Source: Alistipes sp. (GTDB lineage: Bacteria > Bacteroidota > Bacteroidia > Bacteroidales > Rikenellaceae). From it: a stretch of DNA of 64,000 nt. The position numbers and the translations under genes were made by a program. The notes beneath the pieces are model-generated. The model was given only the letters and a program-made list of their open reading frames with translations, searched no databases and was not told where the DNA came from. The DNA is taken from NCBI GenBank assembly GCA_017630455.1, contig JAGBVG010000070.1:1-64000 (forward strand), written 5' to 3'. Positions 1 through 7,153 of the stretch are shown piece by piece. Every line of letters begins with the position of its first letter. The first letter of the stretch is position 1.

Positions 1-926
1 AGGTTGTTAAGGCTATGGTAGAGTTTGAAGCCATCCTCGTCGAGCTCAACACTTGTGATAGACTGGAAGATGCCCGACTTGCGCATACGCTGAGTCTCGC
101 CGAGGCCTGTTACGTACCAAATGTCTTCACCCTGAGCAATCTCCTCGTTAGCCTCAGCTGGGGTCTTGCCCTCGCTCATAACATAGTAGGCATCTGTAGC
201 CTCATTGAGATAGAGGTCGTAAACACCAGCCTCCGCAACACGAATATCACTGCCATACTTCGTAGTAGGATATTTGTAGTCACGCTCAGCAGCCTGGCCG
301 TTGCCACCCAATGAGTTCTGCAAAGTGCCATCCTTAGCAAACTTGAAAGAGTCTGTTGCGGCAATCTCCACACCACGAGCCACATAGTAACCCTCGATAG
401 TCTCCATAAGGATCGCAGCCTTCACATCCCAGTTACCTGTCATAGAGCCTACAACAGCCCAGCCCTCAAAAGCCACCTCGGGATTCTCAGGATTCTCAGG
501 ATTCTCAGGGTTTTCTGGAGTCTCAGATGTTGCAGACTGCTTGATAGTTACGTTAAATGACTCTGCATAGTAAGCCACCTTAATCTTTCCCGAACGCTCC
601 GAGCCTGTGGTGTTCTCCGCAACACGGAACTTCAACACGCCATAGTAGCTCTCGTCGTTAAGAATCTCGATCCACTCCACATCTGTCTCGCTACGCACAG
701 GGGATGGCTGCGACAAAAGGCCATTATTCTCATCAACAGCCTCGCTACCCTTCTTGAGGTAATAGGTAATCTCACCCTCGCCACCTGCAGCCTCAAACTC
801 CATTACAGAAGCTGAGAGGAGCTCTAATTTAGGATCGTTCGCAAGGCCCGATGTTGGGTCATCACCACTCTTACAAGCCACAAACAAAAGAGGCAATGTA
901 AGCAACAATGCAAATAGTTTTTTCAT
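1..926 (-). CDS. BACON-domain outer-membrane lipoprotein, C-terminus cut by window edge
   Basis: I read this open frame by hand from an ATG at 926 to the left edge (about 308 codons, no stop). It begins MKKLFALLLTLPLLFVAC, a lipoprotein signal peptide with Cys about residue 18. Residues ~30-128 look like a BACON domain, a beta-sandwich common in Bacteroidetes surface proteins. A Pro-Glu-Asn tandem linker (PEN repeated four times, near 480-515) follows. The remainder (GWAVVGSMTGNW, then FKFAKDG and GVYDLYLNEATDAYYV) resembles the small sandwich domains of SusE/SusF-type surface binding lipoproteins. Likely a surface-exposed ligand-binding protein; ligand unknown. It is downstream of, and on the same strand as, the duplicated protease/lipoprotein pairs but separated from them by a repeat with a terminator hairpin. 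Family assignment moderate. Confidence 0.8.
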   Translation of the reverse strand, partial: MKKLFALLLTLPLLFVACKSGDDPTSGLANDPKLELLSASVMEFEAAGGEGEITYYLKKGSEAVDENNGLLSQPSPVRSETDVEWIEILNDESYYGVLKFRVAENTTGSERSGKIKVAYYAESFNVTIKQSATSETPENPENPENPENPEVAFEGWAVVGSMTGNWDVKAAILMETIEGYYVARGVEIAATDSFKFAKDGTLQNSLGGNGQAAERDYKYPTTKYGSDIRVAEAGVYDLYLNEATDAYYVMSEGKTPAEANEEIAQGEDIWYVTGLGETQRMRKSGIFQSITSVELDEDGFKLYHSLNN

Positions 927-1016
927 TTTTTAATAATATTTATATATTTTATATCCTCTTCCATACCCTCTGCGCGCTGCACAGGGGTCAATTCTCAAAA
1001 AAACATTTTCACGATA

Positions 1017-1024
1017 CAAATATA
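1017..1024 (-). promoter_or_regulatory. Candidate -7 box for the BACON lipoprotein gene
   Basis: TATATTTG on the minus strand, about 90 bases upstream of the ATG at 926, matches the Bacteroidetes TAnnTTTG -7 element. No well-spaced TTTG -33 element is seen (nearest TTG is only 12 bases away), so support is partial. Confidence 0.35.
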
Positions 1025-1072
1025 TACATATTTTCGCAAAAAGATACTTTTTTTGCTATTTTTCGCACAGTA

Positions 1073-1114
1073 AATAAAAAAGGAGACTGTCCAACAAATT
1101 TATTGGACAGTCCC
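1073..1114 (-). terminator. Hairpin terminator at the inner end of repeat copy A
   Basis: The arms GACTGTCCAA (1085-1094) and TTGGACAGTC (1103-1112) pair perfectly over 10 bp and are followed on the minus strand by a T-rich run (complement of 1073-1082). It would end transcripts coming from the lipoprotein gene at 1375-1821. Confidence 0.7.
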
Positions 1115-1370
1115 ATTCGTGTAGAAGTTGTATAACAAGAGTTAGTTTTAGGCGCACAAAGACCGAAAAACCGCAGTTTACTAAAGCGTAAATGAGGATT
1201 TTGAGGTCGAGTGCATTTGTTGATAGAATAGTGCATATACAACGCTCGACAAAATTTGAGACGATGGGCTGTACTAAAGCGTACTGCCCATTGGCGAAAT
1301 ATTTTGTTAGCGAAAGTAGATGCGCTGTTATATCAACAAAGACGGCAAAATAACCTTGTTAGACAGTCTC
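1083..1370. mobile_element. MITE-like repeat, copy A (full length, 288 bp)
   Basis: The ends GAGACTGTCCAACAA (1083-1097) and TTGTTAGACAGTCTC (1356-1370) are inverted repeats matching at 14 of 15 positions. The interior has no convincing gene. A core of about 93 bp (1121-1215) is almost identical to 4023-4115 in copy B. The unit ends 4 bases after the stop codon of the upstream lipoprotein gene. Short size, terminal inverted repeats and lack of transposase fit a miniature inverted-repeat element; no clear target duplication is visible. It could instead be a host intergenic repeat with structural ends. Confidence 0.6.
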
Positions 1371-1374
1371 GATT

Positions 1375-1821
1375 TTACAAAATAGGTGTAGCCTCAGAAG
1401 CACGTGTAACCGACGCCTCGTCAATCACCGACTGTGGAATCTCACACTTCTCATAGACGCTCTTGATAGAGGTATCCTCCTGGCTATACAAAGTTAGGGT
1501 GCTGCCCTCCACTTCGAACTTATAGCCACAAGCCCACTTTGAGCCATCGGTATAAGAGCCTGTGAGGATATCGCCATTGATGCTATAGCTACCCTCAAAG
1601 AGTTCATAATAGAGTGAATAGACCTGCTGGTAGATATCAAACTCGCCCTTCTCGAAGTTGATGTATACATCAAACTCAGGAGCCTCGTCATTCCACTCTA
1701 CGATGTGCCACTGACCATCAATACCTGATGAGCTGCCACCTGCAGGATTCTCATTATTAGCCTTATCACAGCTTACCAACGCAAGAAGTGCCACTGCGAA
1801 AATTGCAAAAAACTTTTTCAT
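1375..1821 (-). CDS. Small lipoprotein partner of S8 protease (copy 1)
   Basis: 148 aa. The signal peptide MKKFFAIFAVALLALVSC ends in a lipobox Cys at 18. The mature part starts with a short acidic linker, then a compact domain rich in beta-strand-like segments (GQWHIVEWN, FDVYINFEKGEFDIYQQVY, GSYSINGDILTGSYTDGSKW) that recalls lipocalin-like Bacteroidetes lipoproteins. It is a clear paralogue of the 158-aa protein at 4152-4628: both share Y-x-L-x-Y, LTG-x-YTDG and the C-terminal CEIP tail. It lies 31 bases downstream of an S8 protease and is presumably co-transcribed. The tail VTRASEATPIL resembles the propeptide junction of the neighbouring protease (see findings). An inhibitor, chaperone or substrate role is inference. 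Confidence 0.85.
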   Translation of the reverse strand: MKKFFAIFAVALLALVSCDKANNENPAGGSSSGIDGQWHIVEWNDEAPEFDVYINFEKGEFDIYQQVYSLYYELFEGSYSINGDILTGSYTDGSKWACGYKFEVEGSTLTLYSQEDTSIKSVYEKCEIPQSVIDEASVTRASEATPIL

Positions 1822-1852
1822 ATCTTGAAATTACTCTTTAGCATTAACAATA

Positions 1853-3850
1853 TTACAACCAGCCACCAGGGTTGAGTGGTGAGCCTGTACCCTCGTCAAC
1901 CTTAACACCTGGGCGAACGATAAGTGCGAACTCCTGCTGAGTCTCCATACCGCCGGTAATCTGACCGCCACCAACTGCAGAGCCACCAGCAACATACTTA
2001 AACGTAACGAGTGCTGAGCCAGGCTTTGTACAAGTCATAACGAGTTTGGTACCCATAAACTTGAAATCGGTGATACCGAGTTTCTCCTTCACCTCGTCCG
2101 AAATCTCCGACTGAAGCATCTTGATAGAACCCTTACCATTGCCAATATAGTTGCTGATGTCGAGGATTACCTGCTCGCCAAGTGGAATAGGGATACATAC
2201 AGTACCACGAACAGCCATCAACGCGCGGAAGGCATCGATAAGACCTGTACCCATCTTGTTGTTATACGATGCGAGGTTCATAGTACCACCTTCATAGATC
2301 TCCTTCTGACCTGTAAATGGCTCGAAAGCAGTAACCGACGATACGACGATATCCTTCAACTCTGGGAGTGTCAACACGATGCCGTTATCTGCAGCGTAAG
2401 AGATAGCCAACGCCGCAATACCCGATACGTGAGGACAAGCCATAGAGGTACCCTGCATAAGAGCATACTTGTTGCCAGGGAGTATAGAGAGCACACAGCC
2501 ATCCTCAACAGTCGAGCCACCCTTACGATAATACTCACCACCTGGTGCAGATACGTTGCAGCCACGGTCGTAGCAAGTGTAGTATGTAGGAAGACCATCT
2601 GGCGCGATAGCCGACACTGCGATAAGCTTGTTCCACGCTGCAGGATAGCCCGCAACAGCCTTACCATCGTTACCCGCAGCGAAGATAATGATACCGCCAT
2701 CGAGGTTAGGATGGTTCTTAGCCTGCATAAAGTAGAGGAATGCTGTAGCCTCAACACTTGTAGAGCCATTCTCGAAGCCTGAATCGTTAGAAATCTGACC
2801 AGCGCCGAAGCCCCAAGAGTTCTGCAATACGCAAGCACCGTTGTCGGCAGCATACTCCACAGCAGCAGCAGTAGCCGATACACCAGCAGCAGTACCACCA
2901 GAGATAATCTGGCAAGAGATGATACGCACGCCATCGCCGTTACCCGAGCCACCAGCAACACCACATACACCTGTGCCGTTGTTATTAACAGCCGCTACAG
3001 TACCAGCAACGTGAGTACCGTGACCAGAGTCACCCGAACGTTTCCAGGTAATCTTACCACCGTTTACGAAGTTGTAGCCATAGATATCATCTACATAGCC
3101 ATTCTGGTCATCATCAACGCCATCAACGCCATTCGCCTCAGCCTCGTTAACGTGCATATTAGGGTTAAGGTCTTCGTGCTCGTGGCACACACCCTCGTCA
3201 ACAACCGCAACGATAACATCTGGGCGACCTGTAGTGAGCTTCCACGCCTCGAAGAGGTTTACATCAGCACCCGCCTTAGCATTTGGGAAGTCGACAGTAC
3301 CGTCGTTGTTGTAGTGCCACTGATTCTGAAGCATAGGGTCGTCGAAAGGCATCTCCGCAGAGCGTGTAGCAGCAAACATCGCAGGGTCTACCTCCACAGC
3401 CTCGGTCTTAGGAACCTCAATACGTGTAGAGAACTGCACGCGCTCCACCTCGTCCAAAGATGCAAGAGCTGTTGCTGCAGCCTCGAGGTCGGCATCCTTA
3501 GAGAATAAGAGAGTATACCAACGGTGCATACCCAACTCGCGCTTGCGATCAGCATTAACCTTAAGGTTGAACACAGGCTTTAGCTGCTCAGCACCAAGCT
3601 CCACAGCAACAGCATCAAGAGCCGTAACACCCGAGCGTGTAGCAACCTCCGAAGTCTCGAGCTGCTGCGCTGTGGCATCATTCACATAGATGACAAGCTC
3701 ACCCTGAACAGCCTTCTCAGGTGTGTTCACAAACTTTCTCATCGCAGCAGTCTCCGCAGATGCAGAGCCCGCCTGATCTACATTGTCGGTAGCACACGAC
3801 ATTGTAAATATTCCAGCCAAAGCAAGAATAAAGAGTTTTGTTCTATTCAT
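1853..3850 (-). CDS. Subtilisin-like (S8) serine protease lipoprotein, copy 1
   Basis: 665 aa. Lipoprotein signal MNRTKLFILALAGIFTMSC (Cys 19). Residues ~40-150 form an I9-like inhibitor propeptide; the catalytic domain begins about 165 (MPFDDPMLQNQWHYNN). The triad is visible: Asp218 in VVDEG, His277 in GHGTHVAG, Ser469 in GTSMACPH, with oxyanion Asn394 in FAAGN. A probable propeptide cleavage site is ATR|SAEMPF (Arg163), and a second ATR lies at 70-72. The last ~130 residues form a C-terminal domain ending GGWL, an ending shared with the paralogue at 4663-6732. Expected to be anchored to the outer membrane and to degrade extracellular protein. Its downstream partner starts 31 bases away. 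Confidence 0.95.
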   Translation of the reverse strand: MNRTKLFILALAGIFTMSCATDNVDQAGSASAETAAMRKFVNTPEKAVQGELVIYVNDATAQQLETSEVATRSGVTALDAVAVELGAEQLKPVFNLKVNADRKRELGMHRWYTLLFSKDADLEAAATALASLDEVERVQFSTRIEVPKTEAVEVDPAMFAATRSAEMPFDDPMLQNQWHYNNDGTVDFPNAKAGADVNLFEAWKLTTGRPDVIVAVVDEGVCHEHEDLNPNMHVNEAEANGVDGVDDDQNGYVDDIYGYNFVNGGKITWKRSGDSGHGTHVAGTVAAVNNNGTGVCGVAGGSGNGDGVRIISCQIISGGTAAGVSATAAAVEYAADNGACVLQNSWGFGAGQISNDSGFENGSTSVEATAFLYFMQAKNHPNLDGGIIIFAAGNDGKAVAGYPAAWNKLIAVSAIAPDGLPTYYTCYDRGCNVSAPGGEYYRKGGSTVEDGCVLSILPGNKYALMQGTSMACPHVSGIAALAISYAADNGIVLTLPELKDIVVSSVTAFEPFTGQKEIYEGGTMNLASYNNKMGTGLIDAFRALMAVRGTVCIPIPLGEQVILDISNYIGNGKGSIKMLQSEISDEVKEKLGITDFKFMGTKLVMTCTKPGSALVTFKYVAGGSAVGGGQITGGMETQQEFALIVRPGVKVDEGTGSPLNPGGWL

Positions 3851-3970
3851 AGTAGTTTTAATTAAAAGTTATTCAGCGCCATAGGTACGCATCAACGCAT
3901 ACCTCTCAATTTGCAAAATTAGTATAAATTTTCGAAATAGAGGCTATTTGCATAGTTTTTCAACCGAAGC

Positions 3971-4016
3971 AACAAAAAAAAATGGGGCTGTCTAACAAAT
4001 TCGTTAAACAAGCCCC
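3971..4016 (-). terminator. Hairpin terminator at the inner end of repeat copy B
   Basis: Arms GGGGCT (3984-3989) with AGCCCC (4011-4016), and TAAC (3993-3996) with GTTA (4003-4006), pair with one bulge and one mismatch. A run of nine T follows on the minus strand (complement of 3974-3982). The sequence differs from copy A but the pairing is kept. Confidence 0.7.
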
Positions 4017-4145
4017 ATCTTTTAGAAGTCGTATAACAAGAGTTAGTTTTAGGCGCACGAAGACCGAAAAACCGCAGTTTACTAAAGCGTAAATGAGGAT
4101 TTTGAGGTCGAGTGCAACGCCAAAATAACCTTGTTTGACGGCTTC
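3984..4145. mobile_element. MITE-like repeat, copy B (internally deleted, 162 bp)
   Basis: Same element as 1083-1370, sharing the near-identical core (4023-4115) and the right end TTGTTTGACGGCTTC (4131-4145). It lacks about 126 bases between the core and the right end. The terminal repeats are degenerate, about 11 of 15 positions. It again starts just after the stop codon of the small lipoprotein gene (6 bases away), in the same orientation and position as copy A, so the two probably arose by duplication of the whole module rather than by independent insertion. Confidence 0.6.
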
Positions 4146-4151
4146 AGAAGA

Positions 4152-4628
4152 TTACAAGAATGGTATAACCTCCACTGCACGAGTATCACCGAAAGCCTCA
4201 TCGCGGATGATCTCAGGGATCTCGCAAGCCTCGTAAACACAAGTGATTGGGTTCTCCTCGTCACTTGTGAGAGTCAACGTCTTGCCATCGGCAGAGACGC
4301 CACCTGTATATGCGCACTTCCAAGCTGTGCCGTCAGTATACTCACCAGTGAGCTTGCCGCCCTCAATCTTGTACTCGCCGTCGTAGAACTTATAGTCGAG
4401 AGTATAGACCTGCTGGAACATAGCAAACAGACCAGTATCGAAGCTGATATATACGCCGAACTCGTTAGGAGTGCCGTTAACCGAAACAAGCTTCCACTCA
4501 TTCTCGATAGCATCAAAGTTTCCCGTACCAACGCCACCACTGCCAGTACCATCCTCAACTGCCTTATCGCAGCTTGCCAATGTCATAAGCAAAGCTACTG
4601 CCAATGACCATATCTTCAAACTTTTCAT
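4152..4628 (-). CDS. Small lipoprotein partner of S8 protease (copy 2)
   Basis: 158 aa, paralogue of the product of 1375-1821. Signal peptide MKSLKIWSLAVALLMTLASC gives a lipidated Cys at 20; a Gly-rich linker follows, then the conserved domain (EWKLVSVNGTPNEFGVYISF, FQQVYTLDYKFYDGEYKIEG, LTGEYTDGTAWKC). The tail carries the conserved CEIPEIIRDEAFG and ends DTRAVEVIPFL. This end resembles TRAADDMPF at the propeptide junction of the protease encoded 34 bases upstream. No family is recognised with certainty; the strand-rich pattern and size fit lipocalin-like or META-like small lipoproteins. A dedicated protease partner is the best reading from position and paired duplication. Confidence 0.85.
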   Translation of the reverse strand: MKSLKIWSLAVALLMTLASCDKAVEDGTGSGGVGTGNFDAIENEWKLVSVNGTPNEFGVYISFDTGLFAMFQQVYTLDYKFYDGEYKIEGGKLTGEYTDGTAWKCAYTGGVSADGKTLTLTSDEENPITCVYEACEIPEIIRDEAFGDTRAVEVIPFL

Positions 4629-4662
4629 ATAGTTATATCATTTTCAAGGTTAAAATTCACTA

Positions 4663-6732
4663 CTACAACCAGCCGCCATTGTCGTTAGCCTCACGAGCTA
4701 CGATGACAACCTCCTTCTCCATAAGCTTACCACCAGTAGCACCACCGCCACCGACTTTATCTCCACCGGCGATATACTTAACCTTGATAGTACCGATACC
4801 GGTATTCTTACAAGTGAGGTATAAGCTTGTGTTGAAGAACTCAACCTTCTCGATGCCGAGACGCTTCTTGGTCTCATCCGAGATCTCATAGCCGTTGTAA
4901 GCCTTAACCTTAATATCGCCATTACCGAGGAGTGAAGGGATATTCAACTCCAACTCCTTGCCTACCACTGCAGGCACACACTGCGCACCACGAACGCTCA
5001 TAATAGCCATCAACGCGTCGAGTTTACCAGTACCCATCTTACCCTTGTATGTAGAGAGGTTCATCTGACCATACTCCTCATAGCCAGGATAGAGATACTT
5101 TGAACCAGTAAGCTGATCGTCAATATTACGAACAGATGATGCGAGGATATCGTAAAGCTGAGTGTTTGTAAGGGTGATGCCATTGTCCATAGCATAAGAG
5201 AGCACCAATGCTGCTACACCCGATACGTGAGGACAAGCCATAGATGTACCCTGCATATATCCGTAGCCAGTGCCATAAGGCTGACCTGTGAATGTGTCGA
5301 TAGTCTCCGCTGGGAGAGTTGAGAGCACACAACCATCATACTTGTAGTCATAGTTATAGCCCTCATAAGCGAAGTCACCACCAGGAGCCGCTACGTTACA
5401 ACCAGTATTGTAGTTGGTATAAGATGTTGGAAGACCATCTGGGCCATAAGCAGTTACACACAAGAACTCGTTGTAAGCACCTGGATAGTCGGCACTTGCC
5501 TTAGTCTCGTTACCTGCAGCAAAGATAATCACACCACCCTTCATTGCTGGGCAGTTGTCCTTACTTGCAAAATACTTCAATGCATCGAGCTCAACGCCAT
5601 AAACATCCTCATAAACAGAATCGTTCATTCGGGCAGGATCTGATGGGTAACCCCAAGAGTTCTGAAGCACTGAGGCGCCCATATCGGCAGCATACATAAT
5701 ACCTCGTGCATTCTGTTCCAAACCTGTATCATCAACACCATCAAAGATCTGGATAGACATAATACGCACTCCATCGCCATTACCTGAGCCACCTGCAACA
5801 CCTGCAACACCGATACCGTTGTTGTTAACAGCCGCTACAGTACCAGCCACGTGAGTACCGTGACCAGAGTCACCTTTCCACTCTAAGACACCCTTACTAT
5901 TAGGGACAAACTCACCGCGAGTCCAAGTGATGTTACCGTTGCCCTTCACAGCGTTAAGACCGTGAACATCATCAACGTAGCCGTTGCCATCGTCATCAAT
6001 GCCGTTACCAGCAATCTCGCCAGTGTTTACCCACATATTGTCGATAAGATCCTCGTGGTCGTACTTAACACCCTCATCCACAACAGCTACGATAACCTGG
6101 TAGTTACCAGCTGTATAGTTCCAAGCTGCAAAGGCATTGATATCCTCACCCGCCTTAGAACCCTTGTATATCTTCTGAAGGCCCTGGTTGTCGTAGTGCC
6201 ACTGCATCGCGAGCTGAGGATCGTCGAAAGGCATATCATCCGCTGCGCGTGTTGCAAATACCTCCTGTACAGGCTTTACCTTAACTGATGGACGTGCCAA
6301 CTTTGTTGAGAACTGCACACGCTTAACGCCAGAGATAGCAGCAAACTTTTCGGCAACTTTCTGGAGATCAGACTCATCGTCGAACTTCACAACAAACCAG
6401 CGGTGCAAATCCTGCGCCATCTTCTCCTCGCGGTTGATGGTCATATTGAACACCTGCTCGATAGACTCTGCGCCCGCCTCAGCTACTGCAGCATCGAGAA
6501 CCTGCACACCCGAGCGTGTAGCGACCTCTGATGTAGACCAAGCCTCTGCAGTCTCCTCGTCAACGAAAAGGATGAGCTTTCCTGCAGTTGCATTCTCAGG
6601 AGTGTTGATAAACTTCTTGGCAACATTGGTCTGCGCAGCATTTGCTACAGACTCCTCCATCACAGGATCCTGAACACAAGATACTGCGAAGATGGCAGCC
6701 AAGGCAAACAATGAAATTTTAACCTTATTCAT
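4663..6732 (-). CDS. Subtilisin-like (S8) serine protease lipoprotein, copy 2
   Basis: 689 aa. Signal peptide with lipobox AVSC (Cys 19). An I9-like propeptide spans residues ~42-148, with Arg162 in FATRAADDMPF as the likely maturation site and a further ATR at 71-73. Catalytic residues are Asp219 (VVDEG), His291 (GHGTHVAG), Ser497 (GTSMACPH) and oxyanion Asn408 (FAAGN). A C-terminal extension of ~130 residues ends GGWL like copy 1. It carries longer catalytic-domain loops than copy 1 (for example around 275-287 and 474-490), so substrate preference may differ. First gene of the protease module, downstream of tandem candidate promoters at 6796-6838. Confidence 0.95.
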   Translation of the reverse strand: MNKVKISLFALAAIFAVSCVQDPVMEESVANAAQTNVAKKFINTPENATAGKLILFVDEETAEAWSTSEVATRSGVQVLDAAVAEAGAESIEQVFNMTINREEKMAQDLHRWFVVKFDDESDLQKVAEKFAAISGVKRVQFSTKLARPSVKVKPVQEVFATRAADDMPFDDPQLAMQWHYDNQGLQKIYKGSKAGEDINAFAAWNYTAGNYQVIVAVVDEGVKYDHEDLIDNMWVNTGEIAGNGIDDDGNGYVDDVHGLNAVKGNGNITWTRGEFVPNSKGVLEWKGDSGHGTHVAGTVAAVNNNGIGVAGVAGGSGNGDGVRIMSIQIFDGVDDTGLEQNARGIMYAADMGASVLQNSWGYPSDPARMNDSVYEDVYGVELDALKYFASKDNCPAMKGGVIIFAAGNETKASADYPGAYNEFLCVTAYGPDGLPTSYTNYNTGCNVAAPGGDFAYEGYNYDYKYDGCVLSTLPAETIDTFTGQPYGTGYGYMQGTSMACPHVSGVAALVLSYAMDNGITLTNTQLYDILASSVRNIDDQLTGSKYLYPGYEEYGQMNLSTYKGKMGTGKLDALMAIMSVRGAQCVPAVVGKELELNIPSLLGNGDIKVKAYNGYEISDETKKRLGIEKVEFFNTSLYLTCKNTGIGTIKVKYIAGGDKVGGGGATGGKLMEKEVVIVAREANDNGGWL

Positions 6733-6795
6733 AATTTTATTAGTAATTAAGTAATTTTCCTTCTATCGGCTATGGCTCTCGCATCCACCACATTG

Positions 6796-6838
6796 CAAAG
6801 ATACGAAACATACCACACTCTCTCAAGATGCAAAGATA
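6796..6838 (-). promoter_or_regulatory. Tandem candidate promoters for the protease module
   Basis: Two minus-strand TATCTTTG boxes (complements at 6796-6803 and 6831-6838), each inside a GCAAAGATAC motif, sit 35 bases apart. The gene-proximal one has a TTG 20 bases upstream (complement of 6824-6826), a good Bacteroidetes match. The distal one has no clear -33 element. Confidence 0.6.
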
Positions 6839-6904
6839 CAAAAAAAAGATAAAGTAACGCATCGCGGAAGATTTTTTTTGAGGATATCGCTATTCAAAGT
6901 CACA

Positions 6905-7090
6905 TTTAGGGGCATTGCGGAAGAAAATTGGGTGCTGTGGTGGCTTGTCGATGGGGAATTCCGCTGTGCTCTGGGGAGTTCCGCTGTGCTCTGGGGAATT
7001 ACCCAGTCTACCCAGAGCAAGCCCTGCTTGCGGTTCTACCTATAGTGCGCATTACGCACGGCACTACCCATCTATACCCATAACTACCCA
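6905..7090. repeat. Non-coding stretch with 20-bp tandem repeat and small hairpins
   Basis: In the 421-base gap 6733-7153 I see no gene. It holds a 20-base unit GGGGAATTCCGCTGTGCTCT repeated (6953-6972, 6973-6992, partial 6993-7000). Short hairpins follow: GCTCTGGG/CCCAGAGC (6988-6995 with 7011-7018), GCAAG/CTTGC (7017-7031) and GTGCG/CGCAC (7045-7059). Three TACCCA-type motifs come next. Function unknown; could be a decayed mobile sequence. Confidence 0.5.
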
Positions 7091-7093
7091 CCT

Positions 7094-7129
7094 AAAAACA
7101 AAAGTGGCTTGCCCCGAGGGACAAGCCAC
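7094..7129 (-). terminator. Terminator of the SusC/SusD operon
   Basis: The arms 7104-7115 and 7118-7129 (GTGGCTTG paired with CAAGCCAC, plus CCC/GGG) form a hairpin. On the minus strand it is followed by a T-rich run. It lies 25 bases after the stop of the last operon gene. Confidence 0.75.
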
Positions 7130-7153
7130 AATATTAAGCAATCGTCGTTAGGA

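Noticed and set aside
908..1242. Short open frames on both strands inside repeat copy A
   Set aside because: They cross the element's hairpin and core, have no initiation signal or recognisable product, and are not kept in copy B.
1083..1370. Repeat copy A considered as a full insertion sequence
   Set aside because: Too short and without any transposase frame; at most a miniature element moved by another enzyme.
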